Source of the DNA: Saprospiraceae bacterium
Lineage (GTDB): Bacteria; Bacteroidota; Bacteroidia; Chitinophagales; Saprospiraceae
Direction: 5' to 3'
Length of the DNA stretch: 64,000 nt
NCBI GenBank assembly: GCA_016719855.1
Contig: JADJYH010000004.1
Span: forward strand, 124,001 to 188,000
This document shows positions 7,960 through 16,740 of the stretch, one piece after another (within the stretch, counting starts at the first letter, position 1; the number at the start of each line of letters is the position of its first letter). Below the pieces are notes generated by a model. The model saw only the letters and a program-made list of their open reading frames with translations. It made no database searches and was not told the origin of the DNA. A program made the position numbers and the translations under genes.

Positions 7960-9369
7960 CTACTTCTTCCAAGGCAGTTTGTTCACCTCTTCGCCGATGA
8001 ACGTACCGAGGCGCAATCCCTCCTCACAGTCCATCCAGAAGTGAACACCAAGTGGAATCCGTGACCAGGCATTTTCATAAGCCATTTCATACAGGCTGTT
8101 GAAGGAACGTGGTGCACCTTCAAAATCTGTGCGGCCTTCATGGCAACGGTCAGTCAAAGCCAGACCGTATCCAAATACGCTGGCAAGGGTAGCAGCACCA
8201 GCCCCACCCATGGTAGAGTGGCCAGAAGGATAAGCAGGGAATGAAGGCGTCATGCCTGAAGCACCCGAAATTGGGTCAGTCAGGGCAGGTTCCCAATTGG
8301 GGTCAATTACCCTTTTGATGTAAGTCTCTGGGCGCTCAAAGTTGTAGTAATACTTAGAGTGCCAGCAGGCTACGGCGGCATCGCTCAGTGCCATGCCGCA
8401 CTTGGCGTAGGCCTCCAGCGCTGTTTCGAGATCCGTGTCATGACTTTCAATGATCTGATTGGCAATGGCAGTCCAACGTGGGCCGGGGCTGAATGTAACA
8501 TTGATCAGGTCATCGCTCCAGAATTCACCGATCCACTCTGCTTCGTGGGAAAGTGTAGGGGTATTCTGTGCGTACACCTGTATTGCCTGTCCGTAAAGCG
8601 CGGAAGTTGGGTCATCGCTGTGTGCGAGTGGTGGCCTGGAAAGCTTTTGGCTCTCTGTAATCACGAATGTGCGGGCTTTTCCATAGTATGGACCCATCCC
8701 TTTTCCTGGACCAGGTGTGGTCGGCTCCCAGTCACCAGGACCAGTGTAATGAGCTGCCCAATCGTATTCTTCATTGGTGTTGAAGTTTCCAAAGGGATTT
8801 TTGTAAGCATTGTCACCGTAGGTGTCGGTCTTTGACCATGCCCACATGGCTTCGCCCACGCTTTCGCCGTATGCTTTAGAGCGGTCGAAAAGTTCCTGGT
8901 TAGTCGCAGCGAGGAACTTGCTGTCAAGCTCGGCAATCCGTGCCGTGATTTTGGCTTGTGCATCGGCAGGAACGTCCACAAAAAACTTGGGCATCATGTT
9001 GGCGTAAACGCCATGAACGACTGTAGGCCAATGGTATTCGGCTCCTGGCTGCACATCTGGGATGTCCAAACCGGAACTTGTGTAACGGCTTTCCATGGAG
9101 TTGTAATCCGGCATGCCAGTGATACAAGCTTCGTAAGCTCCCAGACCCATGAGGGCAAGGGCACGTGGTGCAGGGCCGGGGCGGTAACCAGCTGCATAAC
9201 GCTCCACTTCATGGAAGGTCTGGTTCCATTCAAGTGAAGCTTCGGCGCTGAAATCGGCTACCAGTTGAGTTTGAACTGGTGTGTCGTCGTCTTTGCCGCA
9301 CGAGGTGACGAACACCGATAGCAGCAACAACCCGCCAAGGAAGGGTAAAAACAGGTTTTTCAATTTCAT
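7960..9369 (-). CDS. Vanadium-dependent haloperoxidase / PAP2-type lipoprotein
   Basis: A 469-residue lipoprotein (leader ending VFVTSC, Cys24) of the vanadium haloperoxidase / acid phosphatase fold. All three phosphate/vanadate-binding motifs are intact near the C-terminus: KYYYNFERP (KX6RP), YPSGHSTMG (PSGH) and SRIPLGVHFWMD (SRX5HX3D). The length suits the bacterial haloperoxidase group rather than small PAP2 lipid phosphatases. Known for the family: oxidation of halide by peroxide with bound vanadate, or phosphate ester hydrolysis in relatives. Which reaction this enzyme performs cannot be told from sequence. It is anchored outside the cytoplasm and appears to be a single-gene unit, with a terminator downstream and a 385-base gap upstream. 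Confidence 0.8.
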   Translation of the reverse strand: MKLKNLFLPFLGGLLLLSVFVTSCGKDDDTPVQTQLVADFSAEASLEWNQTFHEVERYAAGYRPGPAPRALALMGLGAYEACITGMPDYNSMESRYTSSGLDIPDVQPGAEYHWPTVVHGVYANMMPKFFVDVPADAQAKITARIAELDSKFLAATNQELFDRSKAYGESVGEAMWAWSKTDTYGDNAYKNPFGNFNTNEEYDWAAHYTGPGDWEPTTPGPGKGMGPYYGKARTFVITESQKLSRPPLAHSDDPTSALYGQAIQVYAQNTPTLSHEAEWIGEFWSDDLINVTFSPGPRWTAIANQIIESHDTDLETALEAYAKCGMALSDAAVACWHSKYYYNFERPETYIKRVIDPNWEPALTDPISGASGMTPSFPAYPSGHSTMGGAGAATLASVFGYGLALTDRCHEGRTDFEGAPRSFNSLYEMAYENAWSRIPLGVHFWMDCEEGLRLGTFIGEEVNKLPWKK

Positions 9370-9524
9370 AGGACTATAAAGTTTGTAAATGATTGGATGC
9401 TGGTTTGCGGAAAAACCTCGTAGTTTTCAAACCCTAATAGTTCCGTTCACCGTGAGTCCAAACAGGATAATGGAGATTGGATAAATCACAGAATTAATTT
9501 TGCAAAATTAGAACCATTGTGGCC

Positions 9525-9557
9525 AGAAGGTGCTTAGAAGGTGCTTAGAAGGTGCTT
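9525..9557. repeat. Three perfect tandem copies of an 11-bp unit
   Basis: AGAAGGTGCTT occurs three times without change (9525-9535, 9536-9546, 9547-9557) and is followed by a partial AGA. It sits in the 385-base gap between the divergent genes at 7960-9369 and 9755-10765. The rest of this gap shows nothing I can name. It could be a binding-site array or slippage product. Confidence 0.85.
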
Positions 9558-9754
9558 AGAATTGATTTTACTAGACAAACGCATAGCCATAGCTCCAAAA
9601 GATTGGTGCGCCGATCCATTTTGAAGTTGGTTCGTGAGTGCCGCTGTGGAAACGAAAAAGAATAAGATTGGAAGTTTACGGAAAGCTGTGATTTTTAGGT
9701 AAACGCTGTTCGAGGCATTTGGAAATGGATAGTTTTGCCCTCAAACTTGATGTT

Positions 9755-10765
9755 ATGCTCAAAATAGACATGCACACCCATATCATGCCCGCCCACCTGC
9801 CCCGCTGGGCGGACAAGTTCGGCTACGACGGCTTCATCCACCTGGAGCACAAAGTGCCGGGCTATGCCGACATGATGAAGGGCAACACCTTCTTCCGAAG
9901 GGTGGAGCAAAACTGCTGGGACGCCGACCTGCGCATTGGAGAGTACGCCACGCACGGCACGCAGGCGCAGGTGGTCTGCACCATCCCCGTGCTGTTCAGC
10001 TACTGGGCCAAGCCTGCCGATACGCTCGAAATTTCCTGTTTTCTCAATGACCATATCGCCGAACTGGTGGCCGATAAACCACGCCACTACATCGGCCTCG
10101 GCACCCTGCCCATGCAGGATACCGAACTGTCTATCAAGGAGTTGCAACGCTGCAAAGACATCGGGCTAGTGGGTGTGCAGGTTGGCTCAAACATCAACGA
10201 CCTGAACCTCGGCGAGCCGCAGTTCCTCCCCATTTTTGAGGCATGCCAAGAGCTGGGCATGGCCCTGTTCGTGCACCCTTGGAACATGATGGGCGAGAAG
10301 CACATGCAGAAATATTGGCTCCCGTGGCTGGTGGGCATGCCCGCCGAGACGAGCCGAGCCATCTGTTCCATGATTTTCAGCGGTGTTTTTGAAAAACTGC
10401 CGGGGCTGCGCTGCTGCTTCGCCCATGCGGGAGGCTCGTTCTTGCCCACCATCGGTCGCATCGAGCATGGTTACAACTGCCGTCCCGACCTCGTGGCACT
10501 TGACAACCCCGTGAACCCACGGCACTACCTCGGCAAGTTTTGGGTGGACGGCATCACCCACGACCTCGCCATGCTGAAATACGTGCTGGATATGGTCGGG
10601 GAGGACAAAGTTACCCTCGGCTCGGACTACCCGTTCCCGCTCGGCGACCTGGAAATCGGTAAGTTTATCGAGGAGTCCGATTTGCCGAAGGCGGTGGTTG
10701 AAAAGATTTTTGGAGGAATACCGTGGATTGGTTGCAGTTGGACGCTGCTGTTTTCGCCTAAATAA
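9755..10765 (+). CDS. ACMSD-type amidohydrolase (decarboxylase), C-terminus frameshifted
   Basis: A metal-dependent amidohydrolase of the 2-amino-3-carboxymuconate-6-semialdehyde decarboxylase group, cytoplasmic, 336 residues as read. Metal ligands are visible: HTH in MLKIDMHTHIMPAHLP, His in LFVHPWNMMGEKHM, and Asp in LGSDYPFPLG. ACMSD acts in the kynurenine route of tryptophan breakdown; no other gene of that route is nearby, so the exact substrate is inferred. ATG 9755 is preferred to the start at 9719 because the family begins at this Met. After KIFGG (about 10712) the frame appears to slip: as read the tail is IPWIGCSWTLLFSPK, whereas one extra base gives NTVDWLQLDAAVFA with a stop at 10759-10761, the family-typical ending. 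Confidence 0.85.
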   Translation: MLKIDMHTHIMPAHLPRWADKFGYDGFIHLEHKVPGYADMMKGNTFFRRVEQNCWDADLRIGEYATHGTQAQVVCTIPVLFSYWAKPADTLEISCFLNDHIAELVADKPRHYIGLGTLPMQDTELSIKELQRCKDIGLVGVQVGSNINDLNLGEPQFLPIFEACQELGMALFVHPWNMMGEKHMQKYWLPWLVGMPAETSRAICSMIFSGVFEKLPGLRCCFAHAGGSFLPTIGRIEHGYNCRPDLVALDNPVNPRHYLGKFWVDGITHDLAMLKYVLDMVGEDKVTLGSDYPFPLGDLEIGKFIEESDLPKAVVEKIFGGIPWIGCSWTLLFSPK

Positions 10766-10830
10766 AATTGGGCGAAGGCACTCCATTGGTCGAACACGAA
10801 ACCACGAGCAGCCAACAGGCGGCGGTAATA

Positions 10831-11271
10831 TCAGCCACCCACCGTCTTCAACGGCCCCTGCCAAAGCACCTGCTCAATCCTCCACACATCACCCTTTTTT
10901 GCCAACAGGATATAGTCCAAGCCCCACCAAGCGATGACTTTCACGCAAGCCACTTGGGACTGCACATCGAGCAGGATGACTTCTTTTGGCGAGCCTTCCT
11001 TGGCGAATTTTTTCTTTTCCAACACATTCCGGGCATAGCCAATCGCCTCATCGTAGGTCATTTGGCTCCCCTCATATTCCCCCGACTTGCCCTTGAAATA
11101 TCCATATTTATAGAGGTCTGAGCTGAGGCAACGTTGCAGTTTCAGCGTGTCGCCTTCGTAAAATCCTTCGATATAATCGAGGGCAGCACGCTGGACTTGG
11201 AGGCTGTCCGGCGATTGGGCACCGAGGTTCGCAGACAATGCGAGGAGGGTAGAAAACAGCAGAAATTTCAT
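10831..11271 (-). CDS. Secreted lumazine-binding-like / NTF2-fold protein
   Basis: A 146-residue exported protein. It has a signal peptide (MKFLLFSTLLALSANLGAQ) followed by a small alpha+beta domain: ALDYIEGFYEGDTLKLQRCL, MTYDEAIGYARN, VILLDVQSQVACVKVIAWWG, then DYILLAKKGDVWRIEQVLW. This is the pattern of putative lumazine-binding or NTF2-like proteins, whose ligand is usually unknown. ATG 11271 is chosen because the signal peptide starts there; the frame stays open upstream across the end of the S41 gene. It lies 37 bases downstream of the S41-like peptidase gene on the same strand, so the two are probably co-transcribed. Confidence 0.7.
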   Translation of the reverse strand: MKFLLFSTLLALSANLGAQSPDSLQVQRAALDYIEGFYEGDTLKLQRCLSSDLYKYGYFKGKSGEYEGSQMTYDEAIGYARNVLEKKKFAKEGSPKEVILLDVQSQVACVKVIAWWGLDYILLAKKGDVWRIEQVLWQGPLKTVGG

Positions 11272-11308
11272 GGCAGTTTTGAATTGAATTGATTGGTTGA
11301 GCATTCGG

Positions 11309-12961
11309 TTACTTCCCTCCATTTATCTTCTTCAACATATTTCGGGAGTTCTCCCCGGTAACGCCGACCGGGTCAAGCTCGATGGCCTTGTTGTAAAACT
11401 CGATGGCTTTTTCCTTTTGTCCAGCCTTCAAAGTGGCTTCACCGAGGCTGTCCCAAGCGTTAGCCGATTTTGGGTAAAGCTTGGTGTTGAGTTGCATGAC
11501 GAACACGGCAGCATCATATTGATCATCGCCCAAGAAGTCGTAACCTGCCTGATTGAGGTCATCCTCGAAATTGACATAGCGGTAGCGGGGGTCTTTGACC
11601 ATCTTCTCGGCTTCGACCTGAACAGCATCCAATTTGTTTTCCATGAAAAGTTGCTCCAAGCGCTGAACCGGATTGGCTGCAAAACTTTTGCTGTCCAAAT
11701 CCAAAATAGCTTCGAGCACCGGATCATGGTTGGTGCGGTAGTCTTCAAAGCTCATGTCCACTGCCAGGTCGGGGGCGAGCCAATCTTCATTATGCCATTG
11801 CGGCTTGTCCTGCCACCAAGCCCAGGATAGGAAGACCGGGGTCTTGCTGTTTGGCAGTTCGACCCGGCGGTTGTCGCCGTAGAAGTTGATGTTTTCGGCA
11901 GTAGGCTCGCCGACGAAGGTGGCGTTGGTGTAGTTGTCCAGTTCGTTCACCAGGTTTTGGCAAGCAGAGAAGGTACGGTTTCCGGTAATCACGAAGAGCT
12001 TGCCGGGCTGGTTGATTTTTTCGCAGCGGATAAGACCCGTCACGACGGGCTTGTTCTTGAAATTGTTGCCGCCGCCATTGAGCCGTACATCAATTACCAG
12101 CCGCTCCACATCATTTTTTTCAATAAAATCAAACACCCCCTGGTAAAATGCAGGTGTGTCCTCGCTGGGGTCGTCCTGAATCTGGCTGTGGCGGACGAAG
12201 ACGGTCTTCGATGCTGGCAAGTACTCGAAAAAATAAATCTTGTCTAGGTTTTTTAGGTAAAGCGGTGTTTTGCTTTGGTCACGGACGCTCACCCAGTCGC
12301 CTCCCGGCTGCACGTAGCCGTACTGCCTCGGCAGACGAAAAGCGTCCAAAGCTGCGATAGCCTGCTCAAAGGTTTTGCCGTTCTTTTCCAGCGTATAGGT
12401 GATGCTGTTCTTCAAGGAACTGGTGACCCGTTGGGCATGAAGCGCCTCCGGGATGACCAAAAAATCCAGCCCGTAAGCCTTGAAATACTGGTCATTTTCG
12501 GCAGGCACCAGCGGTTTGATGGCCGCCAGCGCTTGCTCGATGGGCATCCCCTCGATTTTCAGCACCTTGGCGCCCAGCAGTTTTTCGTAGTCCTTGTGTG
12601 CGCCCTCCACGAAGATGCCGTCACTGAAATAGAGGAGTGCAATCGGCAGCACATGGTACTTCACCGGGCTTTGTCGCCAACCGATGTCCGTGTGGCCATA
12701 TTGGAACAAGGCGACTGTGCGGCCCACCCCAGCAAGGATTTCGTGCTCCTGCATGGTGGGCATTGCAGCGTACAACTTTTCCACTTCGGCGTCCCATGCC
12801 TCCGCCGTGATTTTTTTAAAAAGGAAAGGGTAATCATTGTGTACCGTTTGCTGGAGGAAGCGTAGGTCGGCTTGCCAGTCGGCAGGCGTCAACTTGGTTT
12901 GTGCGGCAAGGCTGACAATAAGTAGGCTGCAAAGCAGCGCCAGGGTTGAGATTTTTTTCAT
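11309..12961 (-). CDS. Secreted S41-like peptidase with C-terminal TPR
   Basis: A 550-residue exported protein. A signal peptide (MKKISTLALLCSLLIVSLAAQ) is followed by an N-terminal helical part and an S41 (tail-specific/C-terminal processing) peptidase-like domain, about residues 250-410. This has LVIDVRLNGGGNNF and GNRTFSACQNLVNEL, where the Ser in TFSAC is at the nucleophile position, then FVGEPTAEN. Residues about 440-545 form TPR-like helices (ANAWDSLGEATLKAGQKEKA, EFYNKAIELDPVG). No PDZ domain is evident. Many Bacteroidota have such S41 family proteins of unknown substrate. Start at ATG 12961; 48 in-frame residues upstream are unlike a protein N-terminus. Confidence 0.75.
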   Translation of the reverse strand: MKKISTLALLCSLLIVSLAAQTKLTPADWQADLRFLQQTVHNDYPFLFKKITAEAWDAEVEKLYAAMPTMQEHEILAGVGRTVALFQYGHTDIGWRQSPVKYHVLPIALLYFSDGIFVEGAHKDYEKLLGAKVLKIEGMPIEQALAAIKPLVPAENDQYFKAYGLDFLVIPEALHAQRVTSSLKNSITYTLEKNGKTFEQAIAALDAFRLPRQYGYVQPGGDWVSVRDQSKTPLYLKNLDKIYFFEYLPASKTVFVRHSQIQDDPSEDTPAFYQGVFDFIEKNDVERLVIDVRLNGGGNNFKNKPVVTGLIRCEKINQPGKLFVITGNRTFSACQNLVNELDNYTNATFVGEPTAENINFYGDNRRVELPNSKTPVFLSWAWWQDKPQWHNEDWLAPDLAVDMSFEDYRTNHDPVLEAILDLDSKSFAANPVQRLEQLFMENKLDAVQVEAEKMVKDPRYRYVNFEDDLNQAGYDFLGDDQYDAAVFVMQLNTKLYPKSANAWDSLGEATLKAGQKEKAIEFYNKAIELDPVGVTGENSRNMLKKINGGK

Positions 12962-13290
12962 GGCCAAACATTTTAGAAATTGAAAAAAGGATGAACTGCG
13001 CCAAACAAGGACAATCGGGAAAAACAAAAGTGTCACAAAAATTGAGCGTGGATTTGTCATTTTTTGCCAAACTTCACGGTTATCAAACACGTGATTTTGG
13101 CGCAACTATTTCCTCCTTTTGCTTCCCAGCACCTGTATTATTGCTTGCAAACAGCGTTGCTCCACCTCGTTTTGGCCTATTGGGCACATGCTTGGATATT
13201 TCCAGTTGATTTTGAGCGAATTGATTTATTTTCACGCTGCATTCGAGCATGAAGTCCACTTTTCTTCCTAACCACAGCCTTTTTCATTTT
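12962..13290. other. Divergent intergenic region
   Basis: This 329-base gap separates the minus-strand S41-like gene from the plus-strand Kelch gene and must contain both promoters. I saw no perfect TAnnTTTG box, no conserved hairpin and no credible small gene in it. Confidence 0.5.
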
Positions 13291-14487
13291 ATGAAATCAA
13301 TCCTACCTTATTTGCGGCTATCCTGCCTGTTGTTGTTGAACGTCGTTTCGACCGAAATTTATTCCCAACAATGGGACACCTTGGCGCCCATCCCCGAAAG
13401 TTTCACCTTCCCCGTCGTGGCGGTCGTGGATGGTAAAATCCATGTCATGGGCGGCGGTGGCACGGGCGGCGCTACCGACCACCACTTCGCCTATGACCCT
13501 GCTACGGACACTTGGACAAGCCGTGCGCCTGTGCCTTACAAGGCCCAGCAGCCCGCCGGTACTGCCGCCAACGGTAAAATCCACTTCTTCGGCGGGGGCT
13601 TCCCCAACTCCGGCAGCCCGTTGGATGACCACTATATTTACGACCCCGCCACCGACACTTGGGCGGCGGCGGCAGACTTGACCGTGCCACGTGCCATCCA
13701 CTACGCAGTCGCACTCAACGATGTGGTGTACAGCCTCGCCGGGCAGGGCGTGACCAATCTTTGCCAGACGTACGACCCTGTCGCCAACGCTTGGACGACG
13801 AAGAACAACCTACCCGACAATTCCTTTTTTTACGGTGCTCATGTGGCAACCGAGGGACATATTTTCCGCTTCGGCGGTGGCGGATATACCGCACCGAAAG
13901 ACTTAGCCCACCGCTACGACCCCACTTCTGACACTTGGGCTGCACTGCCGGATTTGCCAGCAGCCAACCACGGCTTGCGGGGCGCTGCCATCGGCGACAA
14001 GATTTTTCTCGCAGGAGGCTATTATGATTTCCTCGAAAGGGACGAGGTCTATGTTTTCGACACACAGACGGAGGAATACTCACCTAGCATACCGCTGCCA
14101 TTGGGCCGGAGCTACCACAACATGGTTGCCATTGACAGTTGCATTTATGTCATCGGCGGCAACCATGCAATTGACCAGACGGTCACCTTCCAACTGCTGC
14201 GGCTCTGCCCTTTCGAGACGGCTTCCGTGGCCAAAGAAACGGCTGCGGGTGAGCCACTTACAGTTCGTTATTTTTCAGGAAAAATCTCGCTGCAACTGCC
14301 GGAGAACCTCATTGGTGAGACCCAATTTTCACTGTTTGACATGGCGGGGAAACAGGTGTTTTCTGAAAAACTGCCACTGCTCGGCACTGAACTTGAAATC
14401 CAAGTGGGCGAACTTCCACCAGCCGTTTACCTGGTCCAATTGAACACCGAAGGTGTTGTGCACACAGGCAAGGTTGTGGCAAATTGA
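13291..14487 (+). CDS. Secreted Kelch-repeat protein with T9SS sorting domain
   Basis: A 398-residue exported protein. A signal peptide is followed by about six Kelch repeats (residues 25-305) recognisable by a GG pair and a spaced Tyr/Trp: GKIHVMGGGGTGGATDHHFA, YDPATDTWTSRAPVPYKAQQ, GKIHFFGGGFPNSGSPLDDH, YDPTSDTWAALPDLP, DKIFLAGGYYDF. These form a beta-propeller. A T9SS type A sorting domain follows (ISLQLPENLIGETQFSLFDM...ELPPAVYLVQLN...GKVVAN). Start chosen at ATG 13291, where the signal peptide begins; an in-frame ATG at 13249 would add 14 residues. It is 43 bases upstream of another T9SS cargo gene. Ligand unknown. Confidence 0.8.
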   Translation: MKSILPYLRLSCLLLLNVVSTEIYSQQWDTLAPIPESFTFPVVAVVDGKIHVMGGGGTGGATDHHFAYDPATDTWTSRAPVPYKAQQPAGTAANGKIHFFGGGFPNSGSPLDDHYIYDPATDTWAAAADLTVPRAIHYAVALNDVVYSLAGQGVTNLCQTYDPVANAWTTKNNLPDNSFFYGAHVATEGHIFRFGGGGYTAPKDLAHRYDPTSDTWAALPDLPAANHGLRGAAIGDKIFLAGGYYDFLERDEVYVFDTQTEEYSPSIPLPLGRSYHNMVAIDSCIYVIGGNHAIDQTVTFQLLRLCPFETASVAKETAAGEPLTVRYFSGKISLQLPENLIGETQFSLFDMAGKQVFSEKLPLLGTELEIQVGELPPAVYLVQLNTEGVVHTGKVVAN

Positions 14488-14530
14488 CATCGCCGTTGGC
14501 AACTCATTTTTCATCAACATTCGACAAATC

Positions 14531-15337
14531 ATGTATTTCCTAAAAAAAGCCCTTCCCATACTTCTGCTCTCGACAGCAACCCTGGCGAGCAGCGCCCAAG
14601 TAGGCAACCCTGCACCAAACTTTACGGTTACGGACACACACGGCGAAACACATACCCTCTACGATTATCTGGAAGCGGGCAAGGTGGTTGTACTTGACTT
14701 TTTCTATACCACTTGTGGGCCTTGTCAGTTTTACTCGCCCCAAGTGAATTTGGCGTATGAAAAATATGGCTGCAACAATGCCACCGTCTTTTTCATGTCC
14801 ATTGACTACCAAGACAACAACGCCCAAGTGATCGCCTACGACGAACAATATGAAATCCAGTATCCGTCGGTGAGCGGCTACGAAGGCGGCGGGAACGACG
14901 TAGTAGACCAGTACGGTGTTTTTGCCTTCCCCACTTTTTACGTCATTGATTCGAGCAAGACCATCATCGAGGTCATTGACCCGCCAACTTTGCAGGTGTT
15001 TGATTTCCGCTTTGCAGCGCTTGGTATCCTGCCTGCCAACTGCGACGCCAGCGCCAGCAAGCAAACGAACCGTGACGAAGGTTTGGCTTTTTTCCCCAAT
15101 CCTGTTGACGCCGCTCGAAGCCTTCAAGTCCGCATGGTTGGGAGCGATGGGGAAGGGGCAGCTCGGTTTGAAATTTTTAACCACATAGGTCAGCCAGTAA
15201 GAAACGACCAGCTTGAATTTAACAGCCGCCACGAGGCGGAAATGAGCGTGGCCGACCTGCCATCAGGTATTTTTTTGCTAAAAATTTCGCCGATGAACGG
15301 AAGCAAAACCTATGCTGGCTTTTTCGTCATAAAATAG
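14531..15337 (+). CDS. Secreted thioredoxin-like protein with T9SS sorting domain
   Basis: A 268-residue exported protein: signal peptide (MYFLKKALPILLLSTATLASS), then a TlpA/AhpC-type thioredoxin fold (about 20-175) with GNPAPNFTVTDTHGE, VVVLDFFYTTCGPCQFYSPQ holding the CGPC redox centre, and FPTFYVIDSSKTI with the cis-Pro. A T9SS type A sorting domain follows (LAFFPNPVDAARSLQVRM...FEIFNHIGQPV...LPSGIFLLKI...GFFVIK). It should be a thiol oxidoreductase exposed on, or released from, the cell surface, which is an unusual place for this fold. Probably co-transcribed with the Kelch gene 43 bases upstream. ATG 14531 is chosen because the signal peptide begins there. Confidence 0.85.
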   Translation: MYFLKKALPILLLSTATLASSAQVGNPAPNFTVTDTHGETHTLYDYLEAGKVVVLDFFYTTCGPCQFYSPQVNLAYEKYGCNNATVFFMSIDYQDNNAQVIAYDEQYEIQYPSVSGYEGGGNDVVDQYGVFAFPTFYVIDSSKTIIEVIDPPTLQVFDFRFAALGILPANCDASASKQTNRDEGLAFFPNPVDAARSLQVRMVGSDGEGAARFEIFNHIGQPVRNDQLEFNSRHEAEMSVADLPSGIFLLKISPMNGSKTYAGFFVIK

Positions 15338-15406
15338 AAGTTCGGTGAAAACACTCGCTGCTTTTGTAAAAAACGCCTACTCATTTGAAAAAAACGAGAA
15401 GAAACC

Positions 15407-15934
15407 GTGAAGAAAAAAGTATTCGCCATCTGTGGCAGCACCCGTGCGCAGTCCGCCAACTTGAAGTTGCTACGGGCAATTGCCGAAATGACCAAAGACC
15501 TATTTTGCATAGAAATCTTTGAGGGGTTGGCCCAACTGCCGCACTTCAACCCAGACCTCAGCATCGAGAACACGCCCGATGAAGTCGTAGCTTTTCGCCA
15601 AAAAATTGCGGAAGCGGATGCAGTGCTTGTTTGTACGCCAGAGTATGTGTTCAGCATGCCGGGCAGCTTGAAAAACGCGCTGGAATGGACGGTTTCTACG
15701 GTCGTTTTTTCGGGTAAGCCCGCTGGCTTGATAACGGCATCGGCGGGCGGGAAAAAAGGCCATGCCGAACTAAAAATGGTGATGAAAATACTGGGGACTA
15801 AGTTCAACCACAAGACCTGTTTGCTTATATCCAGCATCAAGGCGAAAATGGATGCGGCAGGGAATATAAGAGATGAAAAAACGAAGTTGGAGGTGGAGGG
15901 GTTTGTGGCTTCTTTTGAGCGATTGCTCAAATAA
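15407..15934 (+). CDS. NADPH-dependent FMN reductase family protein
   Basis: A 175-residue cytoplasmic flavodoxin-fold protein. The FMN phosphate loop is CGSTRAQSANLKLL near the N-terminus, and TPEYVFSMPGSLKNALEW is the typical segment at the flavin face. Members reduce quinones, azo dyes or chromate with NAD(P)H; the natural substrate here is unknown. The start is GTG at 15407 after the A/G-rich stretch AACGAGAAGAAACC; no ATG is available. Its stop is only 4 bases from the stop of the convergent cupin gene, with no terminator between them. Confidence 0.85.
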   Translation: MKKKVFAICGSTRAQSANLKLLRAIAEMTKDLFCIEIFEGLAQLPHFNPDLSIENTPDEVVAFRQKIAEADAVLVCTPEYVFSMPGSLKNALEWTVSTVVFSGKPAGLITASAGGKKGHAELKMVMKILGTKFNHKTCLLISSIKAKMDAAGNIRDEKTKLEVEGFVASFERLLK

Positions 15935-15938
15935 CGGC

Positions 15939-16277
15939 TCATTTCAAAAAATCCCCATCCACAATCAGCAATTTCACCCCATTTTCAGATACCGAACGGT
16001 GCGAACTCAGGTTGTCGGACACCACGTAGGTCATGCCTTTTTTGAGTAAAAACGAGTTGCCGTCTTCCATTTCGCTGATAAATTCCCCTTCGAGGCAATG
16101 TACGATATGCCCTTTTTGGCACCAATGGTCGGCGAGGTAGCCCGCTGAATATTCCACGATGCGCAGCCGGAGGCCGGTGAATTGAATGGTCTGCCAGAAG
16201 GAGGTGCCAGTCTCGCCGAGGTGTTCGGTTTTGGGGACGGAAGTCCAGTCAATGGTTTGGAAAGGTAGGTTGCTCAT
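15939..16277 (-). CDS. DHCW-motif cupin protein
   Basis: A 112-residue single-domain cupin, probably cytoplasmic. The motif ADHWCQKGHIVHCLEGEF at the first cupin strand pair identifies the DHCW-motif group; His/Glu residues here are the likely metal ligands. The second half (FLLKKGMTYVVSDNLSSHRS) completes the barrel. Function of this group is unknown. ATG 16277 is chosen: the in-frame extension to 16469 merely reads through the GNAT gene. The start lies two bases beyond the GNAT stop, so it is the last gene of a tight DUF1304-GNAT-cupin operon. Confidence 0.75.
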   Translation of the reverse strand: MSNLPFQTIDWTSVPKTEHLGETGTSFWQTIQFTGLRLRIVEYSAGYLADHWCQKGHIVHCLEGEFISEMEDGNSFLLKKGMTYVVSDNLSSHRSVSENGVKLLIVDGDFLK

Positions 16278-16278
16278 C

Positions 16279-16740
16279 TTAAATGATTTTTTCCATACAA
16301 ACGCTATTCTCCACCCCTGCATACTGCCCGAAGTTCGGGATGGTTTCGTACCCCGATTTCTCGTACAATCGTATCGCTTCGGGCTGCTTTTTGCCCGTTT
16401 CCAAAACGCACCTAGCGTAGCCCGACTCGCCCGCCCATGCCTCCAGTTCGAACAAAATCGCTCCCGCAATGCCCCACCCGCGCAGCTCTGGCAGCACGAA
16501 CATCCTTTTTATTTCCACCGTGCTTTCGCCAAAAGACTTAAATGCGCCGCATCCAACAGGCATAGCACCTTTGTAAACCACTACGACGTGCCGGATGCTG
16601 TCCACCTTGTTGTATTGGGCATAAAAGGCGTGGTCTTCGCCGTCACGGATGGCCAAATCGGCATCAAGGAGGCGGACGAGTGAGATGAAGTCAGGGTCGC
16701 TTGAATCGGTGCGTTTGAGGTGCAGCATATTGATAATCAT
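16279..16740 (-). CDS. GNAT family N-acetyltransferase
   Basis: A 153-residue GCN5-related acetyltransferase. The acetyl-CoA loop is seen in IKRMFVLPELRGWGIAGAIL (R-G-x-G-x-A type), followed by ELEAWAGESGYARCVLETGK and YEKSGYETIPNFG, the usual C-terminal arm. The acyl acceptor cannot be predicted. Its ATG (16740) overlaps the TGA of the DUF1304 gene as ATGA, which fixes the start and indicates translational coupling; a longer in-frame extension is only the opposite reading of that gene. Confidence 0.85.
   Translation of the reverse strand: MIINMLHLKRTDSSDPDFISLVRLLDADLAIRDGEDHAFYAQYNKVDSIRHVVVVYKGAMPVGCGAFKSFGESTVEIKRMFVLPELRGWGIAGAILFELEAWAGESGYARCVLETGKKQPEAIRLYEKSGYETIPNFGQYAGVENSVCMEKII

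Noticed and set aside
9525..9557. 11-bp triple repeat considered as an attachment site or plasmid iteron
   Set aside because: No integrase or replication gene is nearby and three copies are too few for an iteron array.
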